Shown piece after piece: positions 45,930 through 55,799 of a stretch of 64,000 nucleotides of DNA. The DNA is taken from assembly GCF_000368865.1 (NCBI RefSeq), contig NZ_KB849728.1, forward strand, positions 62,001 to 126,000, in the 5' to 3' direction. Each line of letters starts with the position of its first letter. Position 1 is the stretch's first letter. Origin of the DNA: Acinetobacter bouvetii DSM 14964 = CIP 107468. GTDB lineage: Bacteria > Pseudomonadota > Gammaproteobacteria > Pseudomonadales > Moraxellaceae. The notes under the pieces were generated by a model. The model saw only the letters and a program-made list of their open reading frames with translations. It did not search any database and was not told the DNA's origin. The position numbers and the translations under genes are program-made.

Positions 45930-46326
45930 TTTACATGCACCATAAAATCTAAATTAATGACTTCTACCCCTCAGATTATAAGCCGTTACAGATGACAAAA
46001 TCCAAATAATACATCGAATAAAAAGAGAAAACGTCCAGCCATTGTGAGCATCTAAAGTATAGAGTTATGCTGAAGACTATTTATTTTATTAAAATAGATA
46101 TGACAATCAATTATATAACAAAAAAGCCTGCATAACTTTATACAGACAGGCCCGCATCAGCCCTTTCATAGCTGCAAACTGCAATTCCCTGCTTTGAAAG
46201 CGGCGGCACACGGGGAATGCTGAATAATAAAAAGGGGAAATAAAAGAAGTATCAACAAATGTTAAAAACACCCCAGCAAGCATCTAAAAATGATTTACCT
46301 CCTATAGGATTAATGCTGCTGAAAAT
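45930..46326. other. Gap of ~400 bp inside module 2
   Basis: No ORF of useful size on either strand. It holds a minus-strand intrinsic terminator (about 46119-46154) that would end the transcript of the flippase/glycosyltransferase unit. Presumably it also holds a promoter for the genes from 45929 downward. In comparable capsule loci a polymerase gene would be expected around here; I see no recognisable remnant. Confidence 0.45.
46119..46154 (-). terminator. Intrinsic terminator inside the capsule locus
   Basis: Read on the minus strand, GCCTG and CAGGC pair around a loop of about 16 nt that can pair further, and TTTTTT follows. It lies about 170 bp after the stop of the glycosyltransferase gene at 46327, splitting the capsule gene cluster into two transcription units. 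Confidence 0.65.
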
Positions 46327-47397
46327 TCATTTACCAGCATTACCCTTATAAAGATTTAACCATTGAGTTAAAATATATTTCCAATCAAAACTTTCCGCTT
46401 TAGGATAAACCCAATTCTTCTGCACACTATGCAATGAATTTTCTATCATTTGGGCAAGCGCTTCAGGTTTTCCTATTTCGACCAAATTGGATTGAAGCAA
46501 TTCAACAGCGCCATCCGTTGCAGTTGCTGCAATTGGACGCTCGCATAACATAGCCTCTAATATTGCAAGCCCAAATCCTTCCCATGCTGATGAAGAAACA
46601 AATACATCACTAGCATTTAAAAGCGCTGTAATATCATTTCTGATTCCAAGAAATTGCAGGCGATTTTCTATGCCCAAGACATTTGCCAAATTTTCCATTT
46701 CTTGTTTTTTCGGACCATCGCCTACGATTAATAAAAATGCATTTTTTTCTTTTTCCGCAACAATCTTAAATGCTTTTAATAAGGTTGGATAATCTTTTGG
46801 AGTATCTATCCGTCCAATCGTCATAATGATTTTTGCATCATCAGCAATTTTCAGCTGCTGGCGGGTGCTTGCCCTTAAATCCGGATCATATTTATAGCGG
46901 TTTGAATCAATGCCATTATAAACGGTCATGATTTTTTTATTTTTAACCGCCCCTGCCTGCATTAAGGCCCTTGAAGCATTATCGCTTACATTGGTATGCA
47001 CATCGCATAAATTTTCCGTCAAGGCGTAAGTGGCCATGCGCAGCCGCCCTCCTTCAAAATTGGAATGAGAGCTGCAAATAACCCGAACGCTTTTTCTGAA
47101 AAGTTTAACCAAACGCGCCATAATATTGGCATGGAACATGTGCGCATGAATGACATCAGGCTGCACCTGATCTACCAGCTTCAGCAATGAATAGATCGAC
47201 TTAAAAGCCGAAATTCCAGAACTCAGCGGTATTTTATACAGCTTAATATTTTGATGAACTGGCCTTCTTACGATATCTCCAGTGAAATAAACCAGACAGA
47301 CTTCCTGACCGGATTCATATAATTTATCCGCAAGTTCACACACAACTTTTTCTGCCCCTCCCATTCCTAAACCAGTAATCAGCAACATCACTTTCAT
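46327..47397 (-). CDS. Glycosyltransferase family 4 (module 2)
   Basis: A 356-residue GT-B glycosyltransferase. GLGMGGAEKVVCELA at the N-terminus is a classic acceptor-side glycine-rich loop of this family. The C-terminal half has IMTIGRIDTPKDYPTLLKAF, LLIVGDGPKKQEMENLA and SSAWEGFGLAILEAMLCERPIAATATDG. It adds one sugar to the repeat unit in the cytoplasm. Its start overlaps the second flippase gene by 4 bp. It ends before the 400-bp gap with the terminator. Confidence 0.9.
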   Translation of the reverse strand: MKVMLLITGLGMGGAEKVVCELADKLYESGQEVCLVYFTGDIVRRPVHQNIKLYKIPLSSGISAFKSIYSLLKLVDQVQPDVIHAHMFHANIMARLVKLFRKSVRVICSSHSNFEGGRLRMATYALTENLCDVHTNVSDNASRALMQAGAVKNKKIMTVYNGIDSNRYKYDPDLRASTRQQLKIADDAKIIMTIGRIDTPKDYPTLLKAFKIVAEKEKNAFLLIVGDGPKKQEMENLANVLGIENRLQFLGIRNDITALLNASDVFVSSSAWEGFGLAILEAMLCERPIAATATDGAVELLQSNLVEIGKPEALAQMIENSLHSVQKNWVYPKAESFDWKYILTQWLNLYKGNAGK

Positions 47398-48605
47398 TTT
47401 TGCTTACCTTTTAAATGGAAGAAAATCATCGAAAATGCAAGCAGGCACTGAAAAATATAGCTGATAATCAATGTATAAATTCCACCGGTCAGTCCATACT
47501 GTGGAATATACAAGTATGAAACGAACAGCGTTAAAATTAATAAGGCTGAAAATAAGTATACCTGCTGCTTGATAATGCCGATGGCTGTCAATGTATACCC
47601 CAATACAGTGGACAGATAGAGCGCTAGGCCCGCGCACATGATTAAGATTAATTCTCTTTCATAAACAGCATATGCATTTCCATAGATTAAATTTAAAATG
47701 TATTCGCCTAAGATTACACTTGCAATAATCACGAGGACACCGAGCCCCCCCGCAATTGCTAAAGCGGTCATTAAATATTTTTTAAAATCAGCTATGTTTG
47801 TATTCCAGGCGCTAGTAATTTTAGGGCTAAGATACTGGCAAATAGAATTAATAAAAATACTGCCGACAATGATGAAATAACTCAGCACAGTAAAAATACC
47901 GACAGATTCAATTCCAGAATATTTATTTAAAAACAATCTGGGAATTGTACTTTGCAGTGTCACGATCCCCAAAGAGATTCCCATAGGAATAGCAGAACGG
48001 AGAATGCTGAGGTTTAAATTGAAAGAATGAATTTCCTTGGTTTTTAATATATATAAATTATCTAAAAATACCCAAACAAAAAAATAAACGCTTAAAAATA
48101 AAACTAAAGAGGTGTGAAAGTCAAAATAATACAGCCCTGCAAAAACAGCTACAATAGAAAATAAACCCTTAAAAAACAATGATTTACTTATTAATTTGGT
48201 TTTATCATGAGCATTATAGTAAGCATAGATGATATCTGAATATGATTCAAAAAACTTCAGCAGGCTTACCAGCAGCAAAACCCAAAAGGATAGATGAGAA
48301 GCCAATCCCCAAATTAAACAGCAAATCAACGCTAAAAAAGAAGCGATTATTCTTAAATAATAAAATTGCGAATATGCATATTTTTTCTGGCTATTTACAT
48401 CCAAAATATACAAAGGCCTCAGCTGTAAATTGCTAATCGCAAATAATGGCGCCGCGATGGCCAAGGCCAATGAATATTGCCCCAAATTATCCTGACTGGT
48501 TAACCGGGCGAATAGAATTAAAATAACCCACTGAGAAAAGGCAAATACAAAATTTCCACCAATAAGCCATTTTGCCTTTCCCAGCAAGTTTTTTACTTCT
48601 TTCAT
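47394..48605 (-). CDS. wzx: Wzx-like repeat-unit flippase (module 2)
   Basis: A 403-residue polytopic MOP-superfamily flippase with about 12 membrane segments. The N-terminal region (WLIGGNFVFAFSQWVILILFARLTS) resembles that of the module 1 flippase (QWLILVFLSKYVG) in arrangement, but the two are divergent in sequence. It should export a second type of undecaprenyl-linked oligosaccharide. It has moderate GC, higher than module 1 wzx. It lies 5 bp downstream of epimerase copy 2. Confidence 0.85.
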   Translation of the reverse strand: MKEVKNLLGKAKWLIGGNFVFAFSQWVILILFARLTSQDNLGQYSLALAIAAPLFAISNLQLRPLYILDVNSQKKYAYSQFYYLRIIASFLALICCLIWGLASHLSFWVLLLVSLLKFFESYSDIIYAYYNAHDKTKLISKSLFFKGLFSIVAVFAGLYYFDFHTSLVLFLSVYFFVWVFLDNLYILKTKEIHSFNLNLSILRSAIPMGISLGIVTLQSTIPRLFLNKYSGIESVGIFTVLSYFIIVGSIFINSICQYLSPKITSAWNTNIADFKKYLMTALAIAGGLGVLVIIASVILGEYILNLIYGNAYAVYERELILIMCAGLALYLSTVLGYTLTAIGIIKQQVYLFSALLILTLFVSYLYIPQYGLTGGIYTLIISYIFQCLLAFSMIFFHLKGKQK

Positions 48606-48610
48606 CTTAT

Positions 48611-49630
48611 TTATGCAAATTTAACATACCAAGGCATAGCAATTTTAATGCCCTGCTTGATATTAAAATCAGGCTTAAATTGCAAATATTTCTCTATTTT
48701 TTCTATACTTGCTTGTGAGTGGCGGACATCACCCGCGCGAAACTCTCTATAAACCGGGTCTTTTAAATACACTATCCCATTTTCATTTAATGCAGATTTA
48801 ATCTCATTAAACAATTCATTCAATGTGGTCCGATCTCCGACCGCGACATTGTATACCTGATCTTTCGCATCATCTGAAGCTGTGGCTGCCAAAATATTTG
48901 CTTGCACAGTGTTATCAATAAAGCAGAAATCACGGCTGGTTTCACCATCACCATTAATAAATACATCATCGCCGGCAATCATGGCTGCCGTCCACTTTGG
49001 AATTACAGCGGCATAAGCCCCATTCGGGTCTTGACGTTTGCCAAAGACATTAAAGTAGCGCAGGCCAATAGTTTTAAAACCGTATGTACGCGCAAAAACA
49101 CTTGCATACAGTTCATTCACGTATTTTGTCACAGCATAAGGTGACAGCGGATTGCCAATGTTTTCTTCCACTTTCGGCAATGCAGGATGATCCCCATAGG
49201 TCGAACTGCTGGCCGCATAGGTAAAGCTTTTCACTTCGGCATCACGCGCCGCTGTCAGCATATTCAGAAAACCGCTGATATTGGTTTCATTGGTGGCGAT
49301 AGGATCTGCAATCGAACGCGGCACAGAACCCAATGCAGCCTCATGCAGCACATAATCCACCCCGGCGCAGGCTTTTTGGCAAGTGTCAAACTGACGGATA
49401 TCGCCTTCAATGAATTTGAATTTCGCCCATTGCTCTTTCGACACCAAGCCTTGAACTTCATCCAGATTATATTGATGGCCTGTCGCGAAGTTATCCAGAC
49501 CGACAACGTTTTGATTCAACTTCAGCAAGGTTTCAAGCAAATTTGAACCAATAAAGCCTGCTACGCCTGTCACGAGCCACGTTTTAGGAGCTTGCTGCAA
49601 CTGCATGCAGACGGTTTCAAAAGTATTCAT
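48611..49630 (-). CDS. UDP-HexNAc/HexNAcA 4-epimerase, WbpP/TviC type (copy 2)
   Basis: A 339-residue homologue of the epimerase at 37116-38138. The same motifs are present ([35 protein letters not shown]) and most of the sequence is identical. The C-terminal 60 residues are the most divergent part. The start at 49630 (MNTFETVC) fits the length of copy 1; a frame to 49648 would add six residues. The likely reaction is C4 epimerisation of UDP-GlcNAc(A). It lies 20 bp downstream of gna copy 2. Confidence 0.88.
   Translation of the reverse strand: MNTFETVCMQLQQAPKTWLVTGVAGFIGSNLLETLLKLNQNVVGLDNFATGHQYNLDEVQGLVSKEQWAKFKFIEGDIRQFDTCQKACAGVDYVLHEAALGSVPRSIADPIATNETNISGFLNMLTAARDAEVKSFTYAASSSTYGDHPALPKVEENIGNPLSPYAVTKYVNELYASVFARTYGFKTIGLRYFNVFGKRQDPNGAYAAVIPKWTAAMIAGDDVFINGDGETSRDFCFIDNTVQANILAATASDDAKDQVYNVAVGDRTTLNELFNEIKSALNENGIVYLKDPVYREFRAGDVRHSQASIEKIEKYLQFKPDFNIKQGIKIAMPWYVKFA
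48915..48958. repeat. 44-bp block identical to 37423-37466
   Basis: Partner of the repeat in epimerase copy 1, in direct orientation about 11.5 kb away. Confidence 0.8.
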
Positions 49631-49650
49631 GATCTTTCCTTTCAGCACGC

Positions 49651-50928
49651 TTATAAACGGATATCTGATTCAGCCTCTGACAGGACATATTTCAGATCAT
49701 ACAGCACATGTTCAGCCTTGCCCAAAGCGCGGATTTCTGCCGCGCCCATCGCTTTAAACTGCTCATGCGCAACCGCTAAAATCACAGCATCATATTGGCC
49801 TTGCTCAACCGTTTGAATCGGCTGAATGCCGTACTCATGCTCCGCTTCAGCCGCATCCACCCAAGGGTCATGCACATCTACATTGACATGATATTCTTTC
49901 AGTTCATTCACAATATCAATAATGCGGGTATTGCGGATATCCGGGCAGTTTTCTTTAAAGCTTAAGCCTAAAATCAAGACTTTGGCATCTTCAACCTGAA
50001 TGCGTTTTTTCAGCATGGCTTTGACCAGCTGGGTCACCACATAAGCGCCCATGCCGTCATTTAAACGGCGGCCCGCTAAAATAATTTCCGGGTTATAACC
50101 TATGGCCTGCGCCTTATGGGTTAAATAGTACGGGTCAACGCCAATACAGTGACCGCCCACCAAACCGGGGCGAAACGGCAGAAAATTCCATTTTGTGCCG
50201 GCAGCATTTAACACGGCTTCAGTATCAATGCCCATTTTATTAAAAATCAGCGCCAGCTCATTAATTAAAGCAATATTGACATCACGCTGCGTGTTCTCAA
50301 TCACTTTCGCCGCTTCTGCTACTTTGATACTGGCCGCTTTATGCGTGCCTGCTTCAATAATCAAGTTGTAAACTTGATCGACATATTCGGCAACTTCTGG
50401 CGTTGAGCCAGAAGTGATTTTCAGAATATTGGTGACACGGTGCAATTTATCACCGGGATTGATCCGCTCAGGGCTGTAGCCTGCATAAAAATCTTGATTG
50501 AAGCTAAGTCCTGAGTTTTTTTCTAAAACAGGAATGCACACTTCTTCTGTCGCGCCAGGATAGACGGTTGACTCATAAACCACGATATCGCCTTTTTTCA
50601 GCACTTTAGCAATGCTCTCTGAGGCTTTGACCAAAGGGCTTAAATCAGGCTGCTTGTATTCATCAATTGGCGTTGGCACGGTCACAATGAAAAAATTGCA
50701 GCCGCTCAGCTGCTGCAAATCAGTGGTATAGCTTAAAAAAGCCGCTTGTTTTAATTCTTCTGGAGATACTTCTAAAGTATGGTCCTGTCCGCTCTGCAAC
50801 TCATCAATGCGTTTTTGATGGATATCAAAGCCAACCACTGGCACCTGTTTTCCAAACTCGACCGCTAACGGCAAACCAACATAACCTAGCCCAATAATTG
50901 CTATTTTCAGTTCAGATAGTTGTAACAT
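49651..50928 (-). CDS. gna: Nucleotide-sugar dehydrogenase, Gna/WbpO/TviB type (copy 2)
   Basis: A 425-residue dehydrogenase, nearly the same protein as copy 1 (38159-39436), with intact NAD motif IGLGYVGLP and active cysteine in [12 protein letters not shown]. It is the first gene of the minus-strand capsule operon beside wza, the standard position of gna in Acinetobacter K loci, so this copy is probably the ancestral one. It makes the uronic acid sugar nucleotide used by the epimerase encoded next. Confidence 0.92.
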   Translation of the reverse strand: MLQLSELKIAIIGLGYVGLPLAVEFGKQVPVVGFDIHQKRIDELQSGQDHTLEVSPEELKQAAFLSYTTDLQQLSGCNFFIVTVPTPIDEYKQPDLSPLVKASESIAKVLKKGDIVVYESTVYPGATEEVCIPVLEKNSGLSFNQDFYAGYSPERINPGDKLHRVTNILKITSGSTPEVAEYVDQVYNLIIEAGTHKAASIKVAEAAKVIENTQRDVNIALINELALIFNKMGIDTEAVLNAAGTKWNFLPFRPGLVGGHCIGVDPYYLTHKAQAIGYNPEIILAGRRLNDGMGAYVVTQLVKAMLKKRIQVEDAKVLILGLSFKENCPDIRNTRIIDIVNELKEYHVNVDVHDPWVDAAEAEHEYGIQPIQTVEQGQYDAVILAVAHEQFKAMGAAEIRALGKAEHVLYDLKYVLSEAESDIRL

Positions 50929-51811
50929 ATAAAGCCTGTGCCATCGATGTATTGTGATTCATCGTTACGTTGTAAAGAGCCTTATAATATAGCAGAAATC
51001 AGATCTAAATGATGTTGTAAAATATTATGAAAATTCAAAATCCCGAACCCTGCAAACTGTTGAAATCCGCCAAAGAATGAGAACCCGGCAGATTCATTAT
51101 AATAAAGCCGATCAATTAATGATGAAGCGCTTTGTACAAAACCATTCTAAAATACACACTTCCTCAAAAATTTAGAAAGCGCGGCAAATATTTCAAATCT
51201 CTATCCACCCGCTAACTGCATCAATACAGACCATGCAATCTGAATGGCATCCGCTGCATAATCCATCCAAAATAAATGACCAGCTGAAGTATAATTGCAG
51301 CTTATGTCACATAATTTATACAAGAAGGCAAACAGTTTAATTCATTATCTAGGAGATAAAAAAATCCAAGCATTCGGCACAAATACAATAACCGCTGCTC
51401 TTAGAAACATCCTGATTGAGCACAGCAGATATCCACCCCACTGCCTGCACAAAAACCAAAACCGCACTTAATGTATTATTTTTATTAATATTTTTTAATT
51501 CAAACATTCAATCAACTTTATAATACTGGCTTATTCAGAGGATTCTCCGCATTTTGAATCAAGCCTGATTCCATAACCGCCTAAGATAGTTCATATTATT
51601 TTTCAATAAGGCTATGAATAAACAGTTCAACTATTTTTTGATACATAATTAAACCAGTGCAAGCTGTATACTTAAAATGCGTGCGAATCAGCGGCATCTT
51701 ATGGTATATTCCATAACAATGCTGGTATAAAATCATACCGTTTTAAATTTATATTTTGGGTATATTCAGCCTAATTAAGCAACTTATTATTTTTATAAAA
51801 CAGGATTTCGA
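50929..51811. other. Divergent promoter region between gna and wza
   Basis: About 880 bp, AT-rich, with no convincing ORF. It separates the two arms of the capsule locus, so promoters for both directions must lie here. Near wza there are two neighbouring dyads (51699-51716 and 51724-51739). The long leader of wza resembles the untranslated region seen in other Acinetobacter capsule loci (recollection, not checked). I looked for a JUMPstart/ops element and did not see GGCGGTAG. Confidence 0.4.
51699..51739. promoter_or_regulatory. Two adjacent dyads upstream of wza
   Basis: TTATGG-N6-CCATAA (51699-51716) and GGTAT-N6-ATACC (51724-51739), 25 bp apart centre to centre, about 70-110 bp before the wza start. 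They share the GGTAT core and could bind a regulator of capsule export. Confidence 0.4.
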
Positions 51812-52912
51812 GTGAGTTACTACCGTTACAGCATTATGTTGGCATTAAGTCTAGGAATGACGGGCTGCGCCATAACTTCAGGCCTGCAGACCTATGATTT
51901 GCCCAGTGAAGGTGTTTACCAAACTGACTTAGGAACTCAAGTCAACGTAGTACAGCTTACTCAGGAGAGCTTAGCGGCTGTACAGCCAGCTCAAATCAAT
52001 CAGCAAAGTTATGCCAATTTATTTCATGCTGGACATAAAAATTACCGCTTAAGCCCTGGCGATATCTTATCCATTTATTTATGGGCCTATCCGGAAATCA
52101 CCCCGCCAACCAATACAATAAACAACGAAGAAGCCATTAATTCCAACGGCTACCAGATTGATCAGCAAGGCTATATTCAATTTCCGGTTATCGGCCGTTA
52201 TAAGGCTGCCGGCAAAACTTTAAATCAAGTCAATCAGGAATTGCGCAGCCAGCTCTCACGCTACCTTAAAACCCCAGACGTAGTTGCACGGGTTTTATCA
52301 TATCAGGGGCAGCGTTTTTCGGTACAAGGCAACGTCATGAAAGGCGGGCAATTTTCTTTGAGTGATCAGCCTGTCAGCATTTATAGCGCTTTAGGCATGG
52401 CGGGCGGCGTCAATACCCAATACGGCGATAACACCTCCATCACTTTAGTGCGCCAAGGGCAAACCTATAACCTAAATAGTATTGAGCTGGAAAAGGCTGG
52501 CTACTCTCTGCATAATTTGCTGATTCAGCCGAATGACACGATTTACGTCAATTCCCGGGAAAATCAAAAAGTTTATGTCATGGGCGAATCCGGCAAAAAC
52601 CAGTCTCTGCCGATGCGCGACCAAGGCATGACTTTGAGCGATGCTTTAGGTGAAAGTTTAGGTTTGAATCCACTATCTGCCAGCCGCGGAAAAATTTATG
52701 TGGTGCGCAGCAGTCCAAGCAATCCGATGACTGAAATTTATCATTTGAATCTCACCAGCATTGGCGATTTTGGCCTTGCCAATCAGTTCAAGCTGCGCAG
52801 CAACGATATTATTTATGTAGATGCTTCAGGCTTGGCGCGCTGGCAGCGGATTATCAACCAAGTTATTCCATTCTCCAACATGATTTATAATATGGACCGT
52901 TTGGGACAATAA
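51812..52912 (+). CDS. wza: Outer-membrane capsule export protein Wza
   Basis: A 366-residue polysaccharide export lipoprotein that forms the outer-membrane channel. It starts with GTG at 51812 (AGGA 7 nt upstream). The signal peptide ends at a GMTGC-type lipobox. The PES domain follows with YRLSPGDILSIYLWAYPE, YIQFPVIGRYKAAGKTLNQ and the SLBB repeats (FSVQGNVMKGGQFSL; VYVMGESGKN). The C-terminal amphipathic region would form the membrane barrel. It overlaps the wzb start by one base, giving a tight wza-wzb-wzc operon. Confidence 0.95.
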   Translation: MSYYRYSIMLALSLGMTGCAITSGLQTYDLPSEGVYQTDLGTQVNVVQLTQESLAAVQPAQINQQSYANLFHAGHKNYRLSPGDILSIYLWAYPEITPPTNTINNEEAINSNGYQIDQQGYIQFPVIGRYKAAGKTLNQVNQELRSQLSRYLKTPDVVARVLSYQGQRFSVQGNVMKGGQFSLSDQPVSIYSALGMAGGVNTQYGDNTSITLVRQGQTYNLNSIELEKAGYSLHNLLIQPNDTIYVNSRENQKVYVMGESGKNQSLPMRDQGMTLSDALGESLGLNPLSASRGKIYVVRSSPSNPMTEIYHLNLTSIGDFGLANQFKLRSNDIIYVDASGLARWQRIINQVIPFSNMIYNMDRLGQ

Positions 52913-53340
52913 TGCAGATTAATAATATTTTGGTGGTCTGCATTGGCAATATTTGCAGAAGCCCCATGGCGGAATATTTTTTCAAACAGGAATATCCCGC
53001 TTTGCGCATTCATTCCGCGGGAATCTCCGGACTTACTGGCCATTCAGCAGATGAAAAAGCGCAGCTGTGCATGCAGCGCTTAGGCATTGACATGTCTGGA
53101 CACGTTGCGCGCAAGCTGAACGCAGAATTAATTAAACAGGCAGATTTGATTTTGGTCATGAGTCAAAATCAGCAAAAGCACATCGAACAAGCTTGGCCAT
53201 TTGCGAAAGGCAAGACCTTCCGCCTCGGGCACTGGCAAGGTAAGAATGTGGCTGATCCCTATCGGCATGATCAATCTGTATTTGATGAGACCTGTCAGCT
53301 GATTCAGCAGTATGCTGCAGACTGGAAAAAACATATTTAA
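52912..53340 (+). CDS. wzb: Low-molecular-weight protein tyrosine phosphatase Wzb
   Basis: A 142-residue cytoplasmic phosphatase. The P-loop VCIGNICRSP (cysteine and arginine of CX5R) is near the N-terminus, and the general acid aspartate is in VADPYRHD near residue 115. It dephosphorylates the tyrosine tail of Wzc, which lets Wzc cycle and controls capsule chain length. It lies between wza and wzc with a one-base overlap and a 19-bp gap. Confidence 0.95.
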   Translation: MQINNILVVCIGNICRSPMAEYFFKQEYPALRIHSAGISGLTGHSADEKAQLCMQRLGIDMSGHVARKLNAELIKQADLILVMSQNQQKHIEQAWPFAKGKTFRLGHWQGKNVADPYRHDQSVFDETCQLIQQYAADWKKHI

Positions 53341-53359
53341 CTGAATTTGAACTACGATT

Positions 53360-55552
53360 ATGAGCCAAAATACCAATACTGAAGATACAATTGACTTAAA
53401 AGAACTGTTTTTTTCTTTAATCGCGCAATGGAAGCTGATTGCGCTTTGCGTCATCTTAAGTTTAGTGTGCGCACTGCTGTATCTTAGAGCAACGCCAGAT
53501 ACTTATGCAGTCAATGCATTGGTTCAAGTCGAAGAAAGCAAAGGCGCTTCAGCAGCCTTACTGGGCGATCTGTCCAGTATGATTGATCAAAAGCAGCCCG
53601 CTCAAGCCGAAATCGAAATCTTAAAATCACGCTTGGTCTTAGGCACCGTCATTCAAAATCTGAATTTAGATTTGAAAATTTCCGGTACGCAAAATTCTTT
53701 TACAGACCGTCTATTTGCGCCGCATGACTACAGCACAGAGTATCTGTCAAAATCTGTTGTGTTCAAAGATGACGAAAAAGCATTTGAAGTGCGTAAATTT
53801 ATTGTTCCGGCAGCCTATCGGGATAAACAGCTGGAACTGCATTTTGCAGGCAATAAACTCAATATAATAGATCCAAAAACTGATCAGACTGTATTTAGCG
53901 GCAGCATCAATGCCAATAATCAGCTGCAGACTCCGCAAGGCCTATGGCAAGTCTCGATTTTCAGCCAAGATCAATTTAAAGATGCTTACTTAATCGAAAA
54001 ACAGTCTTTGCCTGCAGCCGTCGACAGTATTTTGGCAAATTACGCTGTTGCTGAAAAAGGCAAAATGACCGGCGTGCTGGGTTTAAATTATCAAGGCCAA
54101 GATAAACAGCACATCACCAAAGTATTGAATTCAATATTGGCCGCCTACAGCCAGCAAAATATTGAACGCCGTTCGGCTGAAAGCGCGCAGACCTTGAAGT
54201 TCCTGGATGAACAATTGCCGGATCTGAAAAAACAGCTGGATGTTGCAGAACGTGAATTCAACAAATTCCGTCAGCAATACAATACGGTTGATGTCACCAA
54301 AGAATCTGAACTGTATTTGACCCAAAGCGTTACTTTAGAAACGCAAAAAGCGGAACTGGAACAGAAAGTCGCTGAAGCAGGCGCGAAATATACCAGTGAG
54401 CATCCGGTAATGCAGCAAATGAATGCCCAGCTGACGGCATTAAATAAGAAAATCGGCGAACTGGAAGGCACCTTAAAACAGCTGCCTGACTTGCAGCGCC
54501 GCTATTTGCAGCTATACCGCGAAGTGGAAGTTAAAACCCAGCTGTATACCGCCCTGCTGAACTCTTATCAGCAATTGCGCATTGCCAAAGCAGGCGAAAT
54601 CGGCAATGTCCGTGTCGTCGATACGGCGGTTGAGCCGATTGAACCGATTGCGCCCAAAAAATTGCAGATTTTAATTCTGTCTATTTTCCTCGGCGGCTTC
54701 TTAGGCACCTTGCTGGCCTTGCTGCGCAATATGATGCGTTCCGGCATTAAAGATTCTACCCAAATTGAAAATGAGCTGGACTTGCCTGTTTATGCCACTG
54801 TGCCGCGTTCACCTATGCAAGAAAGCCGCATAAAATTGCTGAAAAAGAAAAAGCATATTCCTGTACTTGCGGTTAAAAATGGCGATGACATTGCCATTGA
54901 AAGCCTGCGCAGCATGCGTACCGCCATTCACTTTGCCTTAAGCGCAGCGAAAAATAATATCATTATGATTTCTGGCCCTGCGCCAGAAGTCGGCAAGTCG
55001 TTTATTTCAACCAACCTGGCCGCCATTCTAGCGCAAAGCGCTAAACGTGTGCTCATCATTGATGCAGACATGCGCCGCGGCTATTTGCACAAATACTTCA
55101 ACACCGATAATCAGCCAGGCCTTGCTGATTATCTGAATGGCTTTCAGGAACTGGACGCCATTATTAAGCCAACGGAAATTGCGGGCTTAAGCGTCATTAC
55201 CCGCGGCAAAAATCCGACAAATCCATCAGAGCTGCTCAGTTCAGCAAAATTTGCAGCCCTGCTGGAACAGCTGACGCCAATGTTTGACCATATCATTATT
55301 GATACTCCGCCAGTGCTTGCCGTGACTGACGGCATTATCATTTCACAATATACAGGCGTGAACCTAGTAATTGCCCGTTATGCGAAAACACAGATGAAAG
55401 AGCTGGAACTTACCGTCAACCGCTTTGAACAAGTGGGCGTGAAAGTCAACGGCATCATTCTGAATGACATTCAGCGCGCGGCCGGCGGTTATGGATATGG
55501 CTACGGCTATAACTATTCTTATGGCTACAAGGCGGCCAAAGAACAGGATTAA
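53360..55552 (+). CDS. wzc: Tyrosine autokinase and chain-length regulator Wzc
   Basis: A 730-residue BY-kinase. The N-terminal Wzz domain is bounded by two membrane helices (about residues 31-49 and 430-448) with a coiled-coil periplasmic loop (about 270-400). The C-terminal cytoplasmic kinase has Walker A in GPAPEVGKSFISTN, Walker A' in VLIIDADMRRG and Walker B in HIIIDTPP. The tail is tyrosine-rich (YGYGYGYNYSYGYK), the autophosphorylation cluster removed by Wzb. With Wza it forms the transenvelope export complex. A strong terminator follows. Confidence 0.96.
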   Translation: MSQNTNTEDTIDLKELFFSLIAQWKLIALCVILSLVCALLYLRATPDTYAVNALVQVEESKGASAALLGDLSSMIDQKQPAQAEIEILKSRLVLGTVIQNLNLDLKISGTQNSFTDRLFAPHDYSTEYLSKSVVFKDDEKAFEVRKFIVPAAYRDKQLELHFAGNKLNIIDPKTDQTVFSGSINANNQLQTPQGLWQVSIFSQDQFKDAYLIEKQSLPAAVDSILANYAVAEKGKMTGVLGLNYQGQDKQHITKVLNSILAAYSQQNIERRSAESAQTLKFLDEQLPDLKKQLDVAEREFNKFRQQYNTVDVTKESELYLTQSVTLETQKAELEQKVAEAGAKYTSEHPVMQQMNAQLTALNKKIGELEGTLKQLPDLQRRYLQLYREVEVKTQLYTALLNSYQQLRIAKAGEIGNVRVVDTAVEPIEPIAPKKLQILILSIFLGGFLGTLLALLRNMMRSGIKDSTQIENELDLPVYATVPRSPMQESRIKLLKKKKHIPVLAVKNGDDIAIESLRSMRTAIHFALSAAKNNIIMISGPAPEVGKSFISTNLAAILAQSAKRVLIIDADMRRGYLHKYFNTDNQPGLADYLNGFQELDAIIKPTEIAGLSVITRGKNPTNPSELLSSAKFAALLEQLTPMFDHIIIDTPPVLAVTDGIIISQYTGVNLVIARYAKTQMKELELTVNRFEQVGVKVNGIILNDIQRAAGGYGYGYGYNYSYGYKAAKEQD

Positions 55553-55566
55553 TTGTTTTTCAATCC

Positions 55567-55594
55567 AAAAAGCCAGTGCCGACACTGGCTTTTT
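55567..55594 (+). terminator. Intrinsic terminator of the wza-wzb-wzc operon
   Basis: A 12-bp perfect stem AAAAAGCCAGTG / CACTGGCTTTTT with loop CCGA, 15 bp after wzc. A T-rich tail follows. Confidence 0.88.
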
Positions 55595-55799
55595 GAGTTT
55601 TTAAAGGATAAATTCAATAAGCGCCTTTTTCGCATTATTGTATGAAAAATGTTTTATATATTCAGTATTTTATAGAATAATACCCTAAAGATGTCTATGA
55701 TAATTTTCTGGGCTGCAGTCACTTTAGAAAACTGCTGCTGAGAAAAGTCTGCTAAAATTTTGGCAACTTTTTACATATAAAATAATTGTGGGAAAATTT

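Noticed and set aside
50929-51811. A JUMPstart/ops element upstream of wza
   Set aside because: The ops core GGCGGTAG was not found; the region is AT-rich with only the paired dyads.
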